Positions 9,549-18,592 of a stretch of 23,051 bases of DNA are shown here, in pieces. This DNA is from Glomus cerebriforme. Taxonomy: Eukaryota; Glomeromycota; Glomeromycetes; Glomerales; Glomeraceae. Numbering within the stretch: position 1 is the stretch's first letter; the number at the start of each line of letters is the position of its first letter. The position numbers were made by a program, and so were the translations under genes. The notes beneath the pieces were generated by a model that was not told the DNA's origin, ran no database searches, and was given only the letters and a program-made list of their open reading frames with translations. Where the stretch lies: contig QKYT01000857.1 of the NCBI GenBank assembly GCA_003550305.1, positions 13,394 to 36,444 of the forward strand. Direction: 5' to 3'.

Positions 9549-9793
9549 GAAAAGACCACGCAATCACATAACCACCACAAAAAATCAAGTAAAAATCTAC
9601 TTCAATTTCCCATTCTTACTATTTAACCTTAGTTTTTCTCTTTGATGGATAAGTCAAAATTAATAATGAAAAGCAGGTTTTTTTTATAAAAAAAAATTTT
9701 TTTGATGTGGTTGATGTACAAATTATTTTGGGTTTGTTGCAAATCTGTAAATATGATTATCATTTAATATGAAGTGTGCATTTTATAATTTAG

Positions 9794-9985
9794 TCTCCAG
9801 CAACAGATGGAAAGTTTCTTCATCTATTTACTATGTATAGGTACAGAAAAAAAGAACAAAATTTAAATATAAACTTTTCAGAAATATTTTCAGATACTAC
9901 AATATAAAATAACACAGAACAATACATTAGACTTTTAAATTCTGAATCTATCAGAACTAGGCGTCACATATATTATTATAAATAA
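9794..9985 (+). pseudogene. Possible exon with one in-frame stop
   Basis: Preceded by an acceptor-like ATAATTTAG at 9785-9793. The frame reads SPATDGKFLHLFTMYRYRKK, continues through NINFSEIFSDTTI, then has a TAA, then NNTEQYIRLLNSESIRTRRH to a closing TAA at 983-985. The single internal TAA is where CAA (Gln) would fit, matching the C-to-T damage seen elsewhere. No family recognised. It may be an upstream exon of the small gene at 10,152, which lies on the same strand about 170 bp further on. Confidence 0.3.
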
Positions 9986-10151
9986 GAAAAAGTCTGAATT
10001 CAAGTTTAAATAATAATTCTGATTTGATACTTACCAATGCTCCAAAGTATATTATTTATTTTGAAATGCCTACTTTTTTCAGTTTTTAACTATATAATTG
10101 TTTAAAGATTTGAGGATAAAACATCAAGCAAGGCTTTATATCTATTTAATA

Positions 10152-10397
10152 ATGAAGGTGATTTATGAAGAATTTTTAACAAGCTTCAGAATTGATAAGT
10201 ATAACTTGAGCGAATCTGATAAATCTGTGAATGAATTTTCTGACTCTAGTGAAGAGTCAGAATTTTCTGTAAATAATGATGGTATGTGATATATCAAATT
10301 ATCAAATAATTAATTATTTTAATTAATTTTATTGACTATTATAATTATAGAAAATTTTTACTCAATACCGAGAAATATCAGTATCCTCTCTATGTAA
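10152..10397 (+). CDS. Small two-exon gene, acidic Ser-rich protein
   Basis: Exon 1 is 10152-10281 and exon 2 is 10351-10397. The 69-nt intron has a GTATGT donor and a TTATAG acceptor and splits a GAA codon (phase 1), restoring a clean frame to TAA. The 58-residue product starts MKVIYEEFLTSFRIDKYN, continues with an acidic Ser/Glu/Asp region (SESDKSVNEFSDSSEESEF) and ends NFYSIPRNISILSM. No known domain; Ser within acidic runs suggests casein-kinase-2-type sites, but that is inference. The frame is open upstream to a TTG at 10098, so the true start may be an earlier exon. It converges on the MULE gene, 85 bp away, and may be a partner or remnant of the same element. No internal stops, unlike its neighbour. 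Confidence 0.42.
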
Positions 10398-10482
10398 TCA
10401 CATGATTTTATTTTATTTAATTATTAAAAAATTCTTAATAAAGCATTAATACATATTAACTTAAATGATAAATAAAGACTAA

Positions 10483-12964
10483 CTAAATATTTTCCTTATT
10501 TTTTGAAGGGCAATTTTGTAAGTCATGATATCATGACTTGCATATAGTACATTGCCGCTTATTTTTCTTTCTTAATTTTTCTGAAACTTTATCCTGATCT
10601 TGATTACTTAAATTAAGGCGATTTTTAATAGCTAATAAATATCTCTTGTTTGCAGATCGGCCTTTACCCTTATATTAAATTGGATTTAAAATCTTCTTGG
10701 GTAAATTATTTTCATTTTGTATAGAAGATAACAATGTTTGCTGTTCAATAAACTGCTGTAAAAGGTTTTTAAAAATTTGATGAGAATTATTTGCAATAGC
10801 TAGATTCAAAACTTTTTTATAAAGTCCAATCTCATGATCAAATATTTCTTTTTTTGAATCTAAATTTTTAACAAATCCATTATACACTTCTTGTCCACAT
10901 ATAATATTTATTGTTTGAAAGGTACCAATTTTCTTTTTCCCATTTTGAATTAGCTGAACTGAATTTTCTTGTATCTTATCCATTACTGCAAGACCTTTCT
11001 TTGAATACCATCAGAAAGGTATAAGTTTAATATTAAACTGTGCTATTTTTGATTGTAATATTACAGCAAAAAAGTGCCTGCAGACAACCCCAGCATAAAC
11101 CAAATAAAGCCATGTGCAGTAATACGTACCATCTTCAAGTATTATAACAAATTGTGAGTAGTTTATTATACTCTGAAGATGCTTAACCTCCCAAATTTTA
11201 TTTACTGCACTATTTGAACAATCCTCTAATGCCATATTAATTAAAATTTGAGACTCTTCATAATCATCTTTCACAAATCCTTTATCATAGCAATTCTAAA
11301 TTAACAAAAATTAATCATTGTACTTTAACAAATTAAACTATACAATTCTTACCTTTACTGATGAATTGATATCTTCATCTTCCTTTATCCATGTTCTGTA
11401 TAAAAGACTTTCAACCATTTGTTTATGTTGTAAAGCTAATGAATTTGGTGTGAGATATTTTTTGCATATTTCATCAATTTGTTTAAAAATAGTATCAGAA
11501 ATTCAAGACAATCCTGTTGTAAAGTTCATATTACAGAATTCTTGCTATTTTGCATATTTGGCTTCATCTTTTAAACACAATTCAATTCCTGAATAAAGCT
11601 GATATAGTGAATTCCCAGAATTAGCTTCTAATTTTATAATTTAGTTTATACTTTTTACACATTATGTTAAATGTGTATTTGCTGAAAAACTGCATTTAGT
11701 AAATGCATACACCCAACATATTCTAGTTGGATACAATACATGTTCACAATATTTCTGCACTTCTGAATATTTAGCCATTAAATTTCTCCAACGATTTTCA
11801 AAATCTGATATAACAATAGAGTTGCGCAGAGCATAAAAGTTACCAATAAAAGTATACCATTTACTATTAAGCTTTTTCTTAACTTTTTTAAATAAATTTT
11901 ATCGAATATGAAAGGCACAGTGCTTTACAATTGACCTAGGATATTGTTTATATATTGTGTTTTGCATTGCTAGATCTGCATCTATAAAAATTGTTATTAG
12001 TTAGAGATCTCCAGTAACATTTTTTGTTTGTTCTAATATCCACTCATAAGTTGATACAGTTTTATCACAAACTGGAATTCAGCTTCATTGATCAGAATCA
12101 ATAATAATGAATACACTTAAAAGCATTGAATACTTATTTGTTTTATAGGTATTATTATTTATAACAACATTATGATATTGATACCACATTTTTTTCTGTT
12201 CTGGTGACATCCAAAAAATTCTGGATAACCTATTATCAATACTTTTAAAGTCAACTTTAAAATATTATTCTGTATCTTCCACATGTAACTTAATTAAATT
12301 CTCAACTAACATTGCAGCATCATTTTTGATTTGAATGTTAGTTTTAAATCTATATATCATATTGTAGAGATTCTGATTATAAATTTTTTGGTCTGAATAT
12401 TTTTTTCACAATATTCTTTTTAAAACAGTAGCATCTATATGACATTCTTGAACATAAAATTGTATTTTCTTCATTATGTTATCTGGTATTCTACATAATA
12501 ATAGTGAAAATTCTTGAAGAACAGTATCATTTGTAATGTATGATTATGTTCATTGACAAATTTATTTATAAAAACCAGATTTTCACATTTTTGATATGAA
12601 GCATTCACTAGAAATCTACATTCAATGCGAATTGATTCTCGATCATGTATTTGTGTCAGATCTAGCTTTTTTTAGAGATGTATTTACCACTATAATGACA
12701 CTTATATGTTTTTCATGTCCAAGTATTATCTTCTTTTTCAGATCTTACAACCCTTATTTCAAAGTCTACTTGAAAAGCATATCATTTTAAACTTTGTTTA
12801 AGAACTTCAAATGATGTAAATGTTTATTCACTATAGATTTCTTTAAGTGGGTTATCTTTGAGTTCATCATAAAATGTATTATGTAAATCTTCAGATTCAT
12901 TTCCATAATTTATATCATCATCATATAAAGGTAAATCAAGTTTGTTCTCATAAAAATCAGACAT
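10483..12964 (-). pseudogene. MULE-type transposase gene (FAR1-like finger, SWIM, CCHC), dead
   Basis: Reads from ATG 12964 (MSDFYENKLDLPLYDDDIN) to TAG 10485-10483, about 809 codons with one intron (11296-11352, 57 nt, GTAAGA...TTTAG). Order of parts: acidic N-terminus; a FAR1/WRKY-like zinc finger (KCHYSGKYIS, IECRFLVNAS, FVNEHNH); transposase core with IFWMSPEQ, VINNNTYKTNKY, TIFIDADLAMQ, HCAFHIR and SDFENRW; a SWIM finger (YYC-x-W...VCRHFF); a C-terminal CCHC knuckle (CTIC...YHDLQNC). MULE transposases cut and paste DNA in the nucleus. Damage: 16 in-frame stops (8 TGA, 7 TAA, 1 TAG), each one C-to-T or G-to-A step from Arg, Gln or Trp; two single-base deletions (a seven-base A run at 12667-12673 and just after HNH near 12,540); the first catalytic Asp is Asn; the second SWIM Cys is Trp. 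Family identity is secure; exact ends are inferred. Confidence 0.88.
11296..11352 (-). other. 57-nt spliceosomal intron in the MULE pseudogene
   Basis: The minus strand reads AAG then GTAAGAATTG at the donor and TTAATTTAG at the acceptor. Removing it joins INSSVK to NCYDKGFVKDDYEE in phase 0, whereas reading through meets a TAG soon after the donor. A TGATTAAT string upstream of the acceptor is a possible branch site. Confidence 0.8.
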
Positions 12965-13072
12965 CTAAATAAATATATTAAAAGTATTTGTTAATTTTCA
13001 TAAGTCAATCCTAATTTTAAAATCATTATTTTGCTCGCTTTGCTTGCAGGTTTTTTCCTATCTCACTTTTTT

Positions 13073-13132
13073 AACCTTAATTCTAATCTTAACCCTAACC
13101 TTAATCCTAATCCTAACCCTAATTCTAACCCA
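13073..13132 (+). repeat. Degenerate interstitial telomere-like array, 10 hexamers
   Basis: Ten consecutive hexamers of the form AAYYYT in perfect 6-bp register (AACCTT, AATTCT, AATCTT, AACCCT, AACCTT, AATCCT, AATCCT, AACCCT, AATTCT, AACCCA). Relative to the fungal telomere repeat CCCTAA/TTAGGG, 10 of the 30 C positions are T and no other change occurs except the final base. I read it as an old interstitial telomeric sequence, either healed-break insertion or a relic of a chromosome end, that has lost only cytosines. It sits beside the start of the MULE gene. Confidence 0.75.
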
Positions 13133-13684
13133 GGATGCGTTACTATGAGAATTAGATTTGAAGTAGTTGTTACAACTTACAAGTCAATATTTTTTTGCAA
13201 TAGATGTATCAAGGATTAAGATTTTTAGAAAGGAACAAGCTAGATGATTATAATATTTTGATATATATTCACTCTTTGCTAGTGATGCATCACCATGGTG
13301 ATAAATTATTTTTTTCTAATAACTATATATTGAACATATTTTAAAAATATAATAATGACAATATAGTAACTATATATTGAATATATTTTGAAAATATAAC
13401 AATATTGTTAAAATATTAATAACTATATTTTAAAATTCAAGTACATAATTGAAGTTAGCATCATTAATAAGGAATAAGGATTTTTGCAATTAATGAAGCA
13501 ACATATGATAAAATGATTATCACTCATTATTATATAGTTGTTCAATAAATGTTTTTATTAAATAAAAGGTTTGACTTTTTAATTTTAATAGAATAAACAA
13601 ATATAATATTTTTAGTATTAGTAATATAGTAATATATAATACAATGTTAGCAATATAATCATAAATAAAATAATAACACACCAT
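13133..13684. other. AT-rich stretch with a 47-bp-period duplication
   Basis: A 33-bp segment starting TAACTATATATTGAACATAT occurs at 13320-13352 and 13367-13399; the two copies differ by two transitions (C/T and A/G). Otherwise AT-rich with no supported gene. Confidence 0.6.
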
Positions 13685-14534
13685 CTAAATTACATTATAA
13701 TAAAATTCATTTAGAATGTAACTTCAATTAGTTTTATCATGTTTGGTGTTATATGTATTTTTACAATTGTGAATAAAGTGAATATAAGACATATAATCTA
13801 CAAAATTAATTGGAAAGATTTGAAACTAACGTAATTCTTCAGGTGTCTGAATATTATAAAGTGGACATCTTGATATAGAATTGATATAGTAGTTTGTTGC
13901 CTGAAACTAATTAAATAAAAAAATGCATAATATTATCTATTATTTGCTTTGTATTGAATAATTGACTCGATCTTAGTATATGCAATTCCTTCAGATTCTT
14001 CATTTATTTTCACGATATTGCCAACCTAAAGTTTTAATCGTATAGGTTTTTGGTTACTTTTAAGAATAGTATATGCAATAGAATTATAAAATGTTAAACT
14101 ATTGTTCAATATTGCAGCACTTGAATTTAAATAATCAGCATATGCTCTGTAAAGGTTTCAAAAGTATAGATAATTTTTATCTAACTTCTTTGATAGATCT
14201 TTACTCCTAACTTTTTTGGCATTCCATTAATTATTAAGTAAAATATTAATAAAGTTTTCAACGTGGTATACTGTGAATATAATGTTTATAAAAAATAATT
14301 AAGAATTAGTAAATAAATGATTTCGCTATTAATAACTGAATATATTTACCATCACTTTTACCTTTATCATCCTGAATATTCGTAAATGTAGTATTAGGAC
14401 TTTCTGTAACATACCAGCCTAATAGTATTGTGTAAAGCTTTAGATCCATAGTAAGATTGTTTAATGCATTAGTTTCTGCATTAAAGCAGAAGTCTATTTA
14501 ACTGTCAACGAGATTCTGTAGCATCTGTACTCAT
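13685..14534 (-). pseudogene. Broken gene with BAH-like C-terminal module
   Basis: Exon 1 runs from ATG 14534 to 14350 (MSTDATES, then NALNNLTMDLKLYTILLGWY, VTESPNTTFTNIQDDKGKSD). A 79-nt intron (14271-14349, GTAAAT...CACAG) splits a Val codon. The next part reads YHVENFINILL, SKKLDKNYLYF, RAYADYLNSSAAILNNSLTF, VGNIVKINEESEGIAYTKIE, then CPLYNIQTPEELR and YIHFIHNCKN, ending at TAG 687-685. The VG-x-IVKINEE...AYTKIESI stretch resembles a BAH fold, a chromatin-binding module. I recall this tail from a large repeated Glomeromycotina gene family but cannot name it securely. Damage: TGA or TAA stops at Arg, Gln or Trp positions, a frameshift after the first exon start, and a single-base loss near 13,915 where the expected Asp-Trp codons read AAT TAG. 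It may be the 3' part of the coiled-coil gene upstream. Confidence 0.6.
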
Positions 14535-14712
14535 TAAAAAGTTTTAAACAAATGTATAATGTGTAAACATATGCCATGTATTGCTCAATACCAAAAAAGT
14601 ATTGCGCAATGAACTCTTTGTAAACCAAAATGCGTTGTATAATACATTTTTAGGTGTATAACAACATACAATAAAATAATGGCAATTTAAAAATGCGTAT
14701 AGTACCATTAGG

Positions 14713-14838
14713 TTAGTTGAAAAATGCATATAAAAATGAGTACAACAATACAAAATTTAGTTGAAAAACGCATATTATTAGTTGAAAAATGCATATAAAA
14801 ATGAGTATACAATACAAAATTTAGTTGAAAAACGCATA
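14713..14838 (-). repeat. Two-copy 65-bp direct repeat with nested 18-bp motif
   Basis: Copies at 14713-14773 and 14778-14838. The core TTAGTTGAAAAAYGCATA appears four times (about 14713, 14758, 14778 and 14821). Frames across it repeat accordingly and are not independent genes. It separates the BAH-like tail from the coiled-coil gene. Confidence 0.75.
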
Positions 14839-14923
14839 AAATTTTATTAATTTTATTATAAAATATATATATATAACAATTGTAAATTATTGCTAGTGTA
14901 AATAAATTACACAATATATTCGA

Positions 14924-16538
14924 TTAATATAAATTGCCAATATTTGATGGTTTTGTTAGATTATTATTAAACAAAGGTGAATATGGTGGAGTTTCGCAAT
15001 ATTCATTTAAATACTATAAAGTATTTTATTGTTAGTTAATTTGAAATTCAAACATATTATATAAATTTAGTTAGGTATTTACCAATTTTGAATCTGTAAT
15101 TGTATCAGTCCATATTTCTATAACCTCAAAATCAATTTCATTGAAAGATGATTTTTATTGAAAATTAATTCAAGGATCGTTTGTGTTCATATAGCATTTG
15201 CATTTGTATGTTCTTTGTCAACTGTAAATACACTTTTGATTATTAATATTATATAAGTATCTGAATTATCATCCTTAGAATCACTTTAACTATATAAATC
15301 ATAATATGCTTGATAAGTAGTTTTATTTTATTCTATTCTTTCATTTTTAATTTGTTCCAAGTATCTTTGAAAGACTTTAAGCGTTAATACTGAATGTTAA
15401 CCATAAACTTTTCTTAATTTTTCTAATATAATAACCTCTTTTTGAATAGTTTGTAACAAGCATCTGTATCAATTATTAATTTACTAAATTAGTATATTTG
15501 TTAAATAATTAAAATTGAAATACTAAGTACTTACAAGTGAATATAATTTATCTTCCTACAAGAGATCAAATGAAACATCTTTTTTGTACATCTTTTGAAG
15601 TTGACTAGCATAATACTTGTCATTTTCTAATTTTTCTTTCAGATGATCTTTCATTGTTTGGTCACTTAGTTGTTTAAATATTTCATAAGCAAGTTCTTTG
15701 ATTTTAACCTGTAAATCAAGAAGTAATCACATATGAATATAAACTAAACATGTAAAGAAATACATAAATAATATATTTATTTATTTACTTGATAAAATTC
15801 ATCATTGCTTTTGCCTTTTTCTTTTCATTTGCTTTTCACTTGACTTTTGGCATTATGATCTAATCTTAATGTTATTTCAGAAATCTGTCCTTTTTGTTCG
15901 ATTAGCATAGACTCTAATATTTCTTGCTTAGCTTCTAATCTTTCTTAATTCCTTATTACAATATCAAGTTTTGCTGAATTTTTTTAACAAATTTAAATTA
16001 ACTTATCCAATTCATGCAAATTAATCGCTTGTAAATTATCATTAATAAGAATTAGTTTAATAGTATATTAATAAATATATAATAAAACATTATAAAATTT
16101 TGTCTAATCTTGATCTGTTACTTTAGGTGCTGATGCTATTGTCACTATCTTATTGGATATAATAGATATTGGTACACTGTATTTTGTTACCATTGGCCTA
16201 CTGAATGATGGTGCTTTTAATTTTAAACTAGCACTAGATATTGGTATCTTAGAGGCTGATCTAGTAGTATAAGCTGATCTCATAGTGGAGGCTGATCTTG
16301 TAATAGAGGCTAATCTAGTAATGAAGGCTGATCTTGTAGTGAAGGCTGATCTTGTAATGGAGGCCAATATATTAGTAGATTGAGGAGACGCTTCTTGGAT
16401 TGGAAGTAGTAATGATAAATTATTTAACTCCTAATGAAAATAAATAAGTATACTTAAATAAAAAGAAATAAATATTAACATATAAAAAGCAATAAATATT
16501 ACTTGAGAAGATTTGTTAATACTAGTAGCAGTAGTAAT
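14924..16538 (-). pseudogene. Six-exon coiled-coil gene, broken
   Basis: Exons inferred from GT-AG signals and coding composition: 16538-16503, 16430 to about 16104, 16027-15789, 15708-15535, 15463-15083 and 15013-14924; clear introns are 69-80 nt. The product starts ITTATSINKSSQ, then a Ser/Thr/Ala-rich region with a hexapeptide repeat, then long charged helices (ERLEAKQEILESMLIEQ, VKIKELAYEIFKQLSDQ, DHLKEKLENDKYYASQLQKM, QTIQKEVIILEKLRKVYG, VFQRYLEQIKNERIE) that look like coiled coil, then FNEIDFEVIEIWTDTITDSK and YLNEYCETPPYSPLFNNN. Function unknown; coiled coils suggest oligomerisation. Stops fall at Gln or Arg positions (TAG, TAA, TGA), and the middle of the fifth exon is out of frame with its two ends. 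Same general layout as the gene at 18,593-19,905. No start codon found; it may begin further upstream. Confidence 0.6.
16254..16367 (-). repeat. 18-bp coding repeat (six-residue unit)
   Basis: On the minus strand about six copies of an 18-bp unit encode A-(F/S/Y)-(T/I)-T-R-(S/L). Copies differ mostly by transitions. It lies inside the second exon of the coiled-coil gene and keeps the frame, so it is a coding microduplication. Confidence 0.75.
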
Positions 16539-17188
16539 CTAAAGAATAACAATATATGTAAGTAACTTTACATAATATGTAATAAAATTAAAATAATTAT
16601 TTTTTTGTTTGATGATGACGATCTGGTATTTGGATGTTTCAACATATTGAATATAAATGTATTATTATTTATTATTAGAAAAATATTTACTAACAAAAGA
16701 AATTAAAAACAATTACCATTTCTTAACTATTTTTATTGTAAAAAGATATGATGATTTACATCTGTTATTTTACTATTATTTCTCATATTGATTAACTCTT
16801 TGATCAATCAATTGTTTAATTAATATTATTATTTTAATGAAATTCTATGATTAATTAGTAAATTCTCATATGCAAAACATTTTGTTAGATTACTAATAAG
16901 CAATAATATTACTATTAAGTAAAATTAGTATTGTTAAAAAGATGATTTTAAGGGTAATTGTTAAAAAAATGATGTTAATTATTAAGGATAATTGTTAAAA
17001 AAATGATTTTAAGGGCAATTGTTAAAAAGAATTGTTAAAACAATTCTGCATTGTATAAAAAGCCTTAATTATTAAATATATATATATATTAATCTATTTT
17101 GCTAGCGTCAAGTAACAATCATCAAATAATAATCTAAACTTTGTGTTTCATATTTCACGTTCCATTAAACTAAATTAAATTTGAAAAA
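16539..17188. other. Divergent intergenic region with a short repeat
   Basis: Lies between the minus-strand coiled-coil gene and the plus-strand Plavaka gene, so it may hold promoters for both. From about 16,941 to 17,045 the string GGTAATTGTTAAAAAAATGA and variants occur three to four times at roughly 30-bp spacing. A TATA box for the plus-strand gene is listed separately. Confidence 0.55.
17054..17062 (+). promoter_or_regulatory. TATA box upstream of the Plavaka-type gene
   Basis: TATAAAAAG about 135 bp before the ATG at 17189, at a reasonable distance for a short 5' leader. It is the best match to a TATA consensus in this intergenic region. Confidence 0.4.
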
Positions 17189-18570
17189 ATGCCAGGCTAT
17201 TCATATTCAGTTTGTAAAAGAAAGTTCAGTCATTGTTTTTTTTTACGAAATTATATAAAGACTCATAATAATATAGTTAATAGAGTTTTACAGAAAATTT
17301 CTGAATAAATAGAGGAAGATGGGAGTGTTTACAAAAATTTAGATCTAGTAAGTGATCATGATGAATCAATAAAAATGAAAGTGAGTGACAATGAACAAGA
17401 AGAGTTGATGACATTAAATAACAAGAAGTGGAGAAGTTGAGCAACAATGAACAGCAAGGTGTTGAACAACAACAAAAAATGGAGGAGTTGAGCAATGATA
17501 AACAAGAAGAAGAAATAAACGAGTTGAGTAATAATGAATGATGAGAGAGTGATGAAGAAGTAGTTAGGAAAAGGATAAGTGATTAATATATTAAATAGTT
17601 TAATTTATACTTTGTGATAGTTTATTAATATCTATATATAGGAAGCAATTGATGAATCCAGAAATAATGTCAAACATTTGCTCCTCAATGTTGAACTATC
17701 ACCAATTTTTGAGTCTATTAATATTAGTAGTAATTCAATAATAAACAAGTCAGAATTTTCAAGTGAAAAATTTGGTGATTTTATGGAGTTGCTAACCAAG
17801 TGAAACTTATCTAATGCATGTGATAATAATATACTTAAATTTTCCCAAAAGATTTGTCATAATAATATAGTTTTATCTACTTCAACAAAATAAGGATGCC
17901 AATTAGTAGATCATATATTTTCTTTAAAAAAGTACTCATCATGACATATAAGAAAGTAATGTATTACCTTTATTATTGACAAATTTTTGACATTATAAAG
18001 GAATTGTTAAGCAATCAAAATATATTTAAACATTGTGTTTTTAAATTTATGCTATTATATCATGAAGGTCAGAGAATTTATAATGAGCAGTATAATGGAG
18101 AATGATGGGAAAGGGTGCATAATTCAATTTCAAATGGAGCTAAAGTTTTATCAATTATCATTTACTAATTTGTGACCATTTGGGCAAAACTAGTGAACAT
18201 CCCATTTATTTGACATTAGAAAATATATCTAGCTGGATTAGAAATAAATCTAATACTAAAGTACTTCTACAATTATAAAGTTAAAAGACATCTCTCAAAA
18301 GAGATCAAAAAGTTTTCAGCTAGCTAAACGATCTCTTTATCAGCATGCTCTAAATATATATTAATGCAACCAATACTTGACTATAAGAATAATGGATTTG
18401 ATCTGAAAATAGATGATAGTGAATTATGGTATTATCCATTTATTTCTGTGATGTTAGAAGATCTACATATATAACTCTGTTAATTGTAATCACCCCTGTT
18501 ATAAATGCTTGGTAGAAAAGAAAAAATTAAATAATGTAAGGTTGATAGATAACTACATTATTTTTATGTA
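17189..18570 (+). pseudogene. Plavaka-type transposase with N-terminal C2H2 finger, broken
   Basis: Begins at ATG 17189 with a C2H2 finger of perfect spacing (YSYSVCKRKFSHCFFLRNYI then KTH), in which the first Cys and first His are both Tyr, each one transition away. Then an acidic Glu/Asn/Gln region (EEDGSVYKNLDL, KMEELSNDKQEEEINELSNN), an intron of 67 nt (17575-17641) whose donor reads ATAAGT instead of GTAAGT, then EAIDESRNN and the Plavaka core: FGDFMELLTK-stop-NLSNAC, YHEGQRIYNEQYNGE, ISNGAKVLSII, DHLGKTSEHPIYLTLENISS, WIRNKS, LAKRSLYQHALNI, ILDYKNNGFDLKI, PFISVMLEDL and CNHPCYKCLVEKKKLNNVRL. These motifs match what I recall of Plavaka transposases, a cut-and-paste group. Many stops and several frameshifts; a stretch of about five residues expected to hold the Ser-Asp-Ala-Thr motif before DHLGKT seems deleted. 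Its C-terminal half is missing: it stops about 25 bp before the next gene. Confidence 0.75.
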
Positions 18571-18592
18571 TCAATCATAACCAATTAGACAA

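Noticed and set aside
11318..12790. Plus-strand frames at 11,318-11,596 and 12,596-12,790
   Set aside because: They are antisense shadows of the MULE pseudogene and have no motifs of their own.
13031..13219. A 62-codon plus-strand frame with an Asn/Leu/Pro repeat
   Set aside because: The repeat is the translation of the telomere-like hexamers, not a protein domain.
14544..14914. Two overlapping minus-strand frames rich in Cys, Phe and Tyr
   Set aside because: They are built from the 65-bp direct repeat and do not match either adjacent gene.
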